This document shows, piece after piece, positions 60,171-64,000 of a stretch of 64,000 nucleotides of DNA; position 1 is the stretch's first letter, and each line of letters starts with the position of its first letter. The position numbers and the translations under genes are program-made. The stretch is from NCBI GenBank assembly GCA_020726505.1, contig JAHLEZ010000011.1, positions 1,674,001-1,738,000 of the forward strand, read 5' to 3'. The notes under the pieces were generated by a model that did no database searches, was not told the origin of the DNA, and saw only the letters and a program-made list of their open reading frames with translations. Source of the stretch: Leptodontidium sp. MPI-SDFR-AT-0119 (taxonomy: Eukaryota; Ascomycota; Leotiomycetes; Helotiales; Leptodontidiaceae).

Positions 60171-61650
60171 CTCCACAGAGGCGTATTTGACGTATTATTG
60201 AGGTATGCGCAGTACTGTAATTGATTATTATATTCTCTACGTATAGTCTATTTAAGCTCCCTAAATATAAAGGTCGCGGGCGCTTTAGCTATAGTGCCTT
60301 TAATTGGGCTCGCTTAGTCGGCCTACTATAACTTACACGACACACCCCCTCGCTAAGGACAATATTAAGCTTTGGCGAAGTAAATAAGTGCTTAATAAAC
60401 ATAATAGACAATAGGAAATCGACATATAATATATAACTAATAATATAAAAGTAATAGACAGTAAGGGAAAATAATAAGTAATAATTAAAGTAAATATATT
60501 AAACGTTTAAACGAGAGTATATAGACAACTACTCCCCTATTATAACTTCCTTTTATAAGTATACTAAATTCAAAATAAGTCGTGTCTCTGCCGCCAAGTT
60601 AGTCGCCCGCGCCTCTTAGCGCTTTAACCTCGCCGCTACTCGCGTAATAAAGAAAGTACGTTTCCCTTGTGTTTTACTAATTTGAGATTAGTTCCGACAT
60701 TATTTAAGTCAAAAAGTTAAGAAGTTAAGTAAGTTAAAGTATACTAACTAGCTATAATAGTTTGCCGCCGCTCCTCGCCGCTATACCCCCTCTTTTGCGC
60801 CCCCTCTTGCCGCCTTTATTACCCCCTCTCGCCGCCGCGCTGAGGCAGGTGCTAATAGGGAGGTCCCTTGCTTAGTATACGTCAAAGTTGCCTTAAAAGG
60901 TGACCTCTCTATTAACATCTATTAAGATGTCGCTGGCTCGGCTTAGTACTTTTAGTGTTATAATTAGAATTATAGTTACGCCAGTCCTATTAGGCCTGTT
61001 ATTATAGTGGCTTTTGCCGCCTTTCTAGAGGAGAAGCGTGGTGCCTCGCGTACTCGCGTAAGTTTGACTTTAGTTCTTATAGTTTTAAGTTTAGCTAACT
61101 CTAAGTAGTAGTTAAAATCCCTTTAAGCCATAGTCCGTGAGGCTCTTACTACTCTTAGTATATTTATTTTGTATTTATAATAGCTTTAAAGAGACTGACT
61201 TTAGTTGTTTAGCCGCTGCCGCCCCTGCCGCTGCCCTTACCCTTGCCCCCGCCCCCCGCTTAATCCTCTTACTTGTTTAAGTTAGTGCTAGTATTAGTAT
61301 TGTTAGTACTAGTGCTAGTACTAGTGCTAGTGTTAGTGCTACTGCTATTACTGATAGTGCTGTCAGTGTGGCCGCCCGCCGCCGCCGTATTAAGGAGTTA
61401 CTAGTGGAGCTAGTGGACTTGTTAGTGGTTTAGTTCGCGACTTAATAGCGGCTTAAGAACGTGTCCCTTTAAAGTTATAGTTTGTTACCTTATAAGTAAC
61501 TTAAGAACGGGCCCTTATATACTTACTTTGCGTTAGTTTAATTATAACTTCGGCCGGAATAGAATTCTTGCCTTCTAATAACTTAAAAAGAACGTACTTG
61601 ACGTGACTGTATTACCTTGAAAAATATAAAGGAAAATAAAAGAGTATATT
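60171..61650. other. Degraded, partly GC-rich repeat of unknown type
   Basis: About 1.5 kb. It alternates AT-rich stretches (60.38-60.56 kb) with CCGCC-rich stretches (60.59-60.86 and 61.2-61.4 kb) in which CpA is scarce, as expected of a RIP-mutated GC-rich coding sequence. It includes a short tandem repeat at 61282-61372. No domain is recognised on either strand. Confidence 0.35.
61282..61372. repeat. Imperfect 6-bp tandem repeat (AGTGCT/AGTACT)
   Basis: About 15 units of AGTGCT-like hexamers. On the minus strand it would code for Ser/Thr-rich low-complexity protein. Confidence 0.6.
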
Positions 61651-61699
61651 TTATAGTAAGATATAAGCTTTAATTAAGCTCTTTTATTAACGCCCTAAT

Positions 61700-64000
61700 A
61701 TCTTGTAAGTTAAGTAATACTAAGAAGGTCTCAAACTTTTAGCGTAAGAGGTTTTTAGTAAGGCTATTAGCGTATATTTTATTATTAGGTAGATACGTAA
61801 CCTTAAAACTGCCTTTTTAGTACTCTTAGCGTAACTATATATTCTAAATATTAACGTGCCTGAGCTTAGTTAATATACGCTAGTTCTCTTTAATTATAAG
61901 CCTAATTGTTTATTAGTTGTCGTAAAAGATGTTTTAGGGGCACTTTATATTAAGGTGTATTTCTCTAAAGAGCCTTTATAGTATTATAACCTCCTTTATA
62001 GTTCGCTTTACCCCCAAGAGCTCGGCTTCTATAGTCGAGGTAGTGACTGTGTCTTGTTTAAATACTTTTTATAGTATAATACCTCCGAATAAAAGAATAA
62101 TAAGCTTTTATAAAGAACGCTTAGTTTCTAAATTATTTATAAAAGAGGTATTAGACGCTATTATAAGCTACGTTTCACGCTATTAATAGTTATAAACGAT
62201 CCCTAAGAAGCGTGTATTAAATAAGTAACGTATTGTTTAATCGATAGCTTATAAGTGCTTTTAGCTTAAGTTCGTCAAGAATTACGACAGTTATAAAGCT
62301 GCAAAAGCTACGTCTAGTTTAATTATAACAGCCGTGTATAGGACAAATCTAACCTTTTCTTAGTACTCCTTGATTTATGCCTTCGTCGCTTTATTAGTGT
62401 TTTTAACTAAGTCGTAGTACGGTAAAGGGGTACTTAAGTAGTTACTATTTATTAAGCTGAATTTCCGGGCTACCTTTTTTATATATGTGTCGTGAACTAA
62501 CGTGACTGTTTTCGTATGTCTATCCTATATAATTCACACCCTTAGAAATTACTTTACGTCACTTATTATAGTTAATTCGTAAGCTTTATTAAGGCTATTA
62601 GTAATTTTAGCCGCTATAGCGATATTTGACTTATAATATAACACTTGTATGTCGTCTACGTAAAAGGCTATAAATACTGTGCGCTTGTCGTTTGTAAATA
62701 TATAGGGCTCTTTTGTAAGTGGCTCTAGACTAAGGCTTCTAAGTATAACTAAGAAGTCGCTATATTATAAGACTAAGGAGTCGCGTAAGCTATATAAGGC
62801 TCTGTTGATCTTTATAACTATGCCGGGCTATTTAAAACCGTTAAGAAGGTAACAGTAAATAGGTGTATTTCGTTTGTCTCGTTTTATATTAATAAAAGCG
62901 TTTATGACGTTATATTACTTAACTTTTAAGTCAAATTAGGCTGTTAAGGCTATCGTAATATAAAAAGACCTTGCCGCTAGTGTGGAGGCGTACGTGGAGA
63001 ATATAGTAGTATTCTCTTATAAGTTACCCTTAGTAATAATACGCGATTTAGTACGTATAAATTATTTAACTAAGTTAACTTTATAAGTAAACACTTATTT
63101 TAGTAATATAAGCGTCGTTTTAGCGTCTGTCTTAGGCACAATATACTAGTATTTTCTAGCCTAGAGGTTCTCTATCTCCTTACGTGCGTCCTCTTAGAAG
63201 CGTTCTCCTTACGGGTATTAGTCTAGGTTCTACTAGTACTTTAGTACTATTAGAAGCTTTACTTAATATAGTTGTGTTGTTTTAGAACTTGTAGTTTCCT
63301 GTACTCTAATCGTTTCGCTACTAACTATAACTATAAAGACAATATATATAGTTTTATAATCTTTACTATCTTTTTGTGTTACGTCTTTATTTTAAAACGT
63401 CGTAATAAAGAATGTGATTTGCGTATAATTCTTATCTTTTTAGTCTATAGACTCGGCGCTTAAGAGCTCCCTTGTCGTAAAGGAGTATACTCCCGGCTTA
63501 ATCTTTGACTATTTATTTAATTATATTGTCTCTTTAACTCGCCTTCTCCGCTAAGCTCGAGTGACAGGGTGTAATTGACTTTAGTTAAGTACTTGTAATA
63601 TTTCGTTTAAGGTCTCTTTAGATATAGTTTCTTTTAATAAGGGTTATATTATTGTCTTTAATAGTGTGTTTTCTAAGAGTAATTATTATTCTTCTTTTAG
63701 CTCGTTATTGTAATCCTCTTTAGACGAGGTGTTTTTGTGTTATAGTGTACTTCTTAAGCCTACACTAGTTACTTTAGTTTAGCGTAGTAGTTGACTTTAG
63801 TTATCTCGTGCTTTACTTTAAATTATAACTTAAAGTATTAATTTGCGCGTACTTTTAATTTAGCGTAATAGTTTCGCACGTGGGGCACCCCTCTTAAGCT
63901 CGATATATTCGTTTTATTATGTCTGGCTTCGAGTCTGTCTTAGTGTGCCTAGGCTTTTTGTTATTATTAGAACTTCTATATTGTCTTTATTAAGCTTTAT
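61700..64000 (-). mobile_element. Minus-strand Ty1/copia pol fragment, running off the window
   Basis: Read on the minus strand, RNase H-end motifs are seen at 61.73-61.93 kb (TIRLIIKEN, RILTKLRHVNI, KGSFKVTYLPNNKIYANSLT), the C-terminal landmark of copia polyproteins. Upstream lies RT, with EPYIFTNDKRTVFIAFYVDD at about 62651-62710; its YVDD motif (62651-62662) keeps both catalytic Asp codons. Further upstream sequence to 64000 is consistent with the copia linker/integrase but is poorly readable. TAA/TAG stops break the frame, so it is not active as a whole. The 5' part and LTR are outside the window. Confidence 0.7.

Noticed and set aside
41700..64000. Centromere or telomere-proximal identity of the AT-rich block
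   Set aside because: No telomeric repeat is seen, and a RIP-mutated TE block alone cannot tell a centromere from other heterochromatin.
1..64000. CRISPR arrays, bacterial operons or riboswitches
   Set aside because: The sequence is eukaryotic with spliceosomal introns, and no regularly spaced repeat array was seen.

Overview
The window reads as nuclear DNA of a filamentous ascomycete (Pezizomycotina; a Leotiomycetes/Helotiales-type fungus is my inference). The signs are short 45-130 nt GT-AG introns with CTAAC/CTGAC-type branch sites, Zn(II)2Cys6 regulators, a HET protein, a Tc5/CENP-B-type HTH protein, and a TE block mutated in the style of repeat-induced point mutation (RIP). Exon structures were worked out by hand from splice consensus and reading phase, and most close to an exact codon count.

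Region 1 (1-41 kb) is gene-bearing DNA of ordinary composition. In order it holds: a class A FAD monooxygenase with an apparent frameshift (+), the replication-checkpoint mediator Mrc1 (-), a MOT1-type molybdate transporter (+) divergent from it, a Cys-rich F-box-like protein (+), an epoxide hydrolase (-), a BTB/POZ gene (+) followed by a decayed tandem paralogue, a HET-domain protein (+), two decayed or unrecognised genes at 21.3-22.8 kb, a Zn2Cys6 factor (+) convergent with a transposase-derived HTH protein (-), an SDR (+), a secreted beta-propeller lectin-like protein (+), a second Zn2Cys6 factor (-), an NmrA-like reductase (-) and a MYND-finger protein (-). Several redox enzymes and two regulators are present, but no backbone synthase, so I do not call a metabolite cluster.

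Region 2 (40.86-41.65 kb) is a boundary zone with two adjacent inverted-repeat (MITE-like) elements and a probable LTR/leader of a Ty3/gypsy element.

Region 3 (41.65-64 kb) is a block of LTR retrotransposons. It is AT-rich and CpA/TpG-poor, and nearly every interrupting stop is TAA or TAG. It contains a chromodomain Ty3/gypsy element, a complete 7.56 kb Ty1/copia element with two 257 bp LTRs and a 5 bp target duplication (ATACG), a second copia element lacking a visible RT and 3' LTR, an unresolved degraded repeat, and a minus-strand copia pol fragment that runs off the window end. No cellular gene was found there. The most interesting items are RIP-type decay readable base by base between the copia LTRs, an unmutated insert inside the mutated gypsy gag, a long antisense reading frame inside the copia element, the decaying BTB duplicate whose first lesion is TGG to TAG, and paired MCB-like sites upstream of mrc1.
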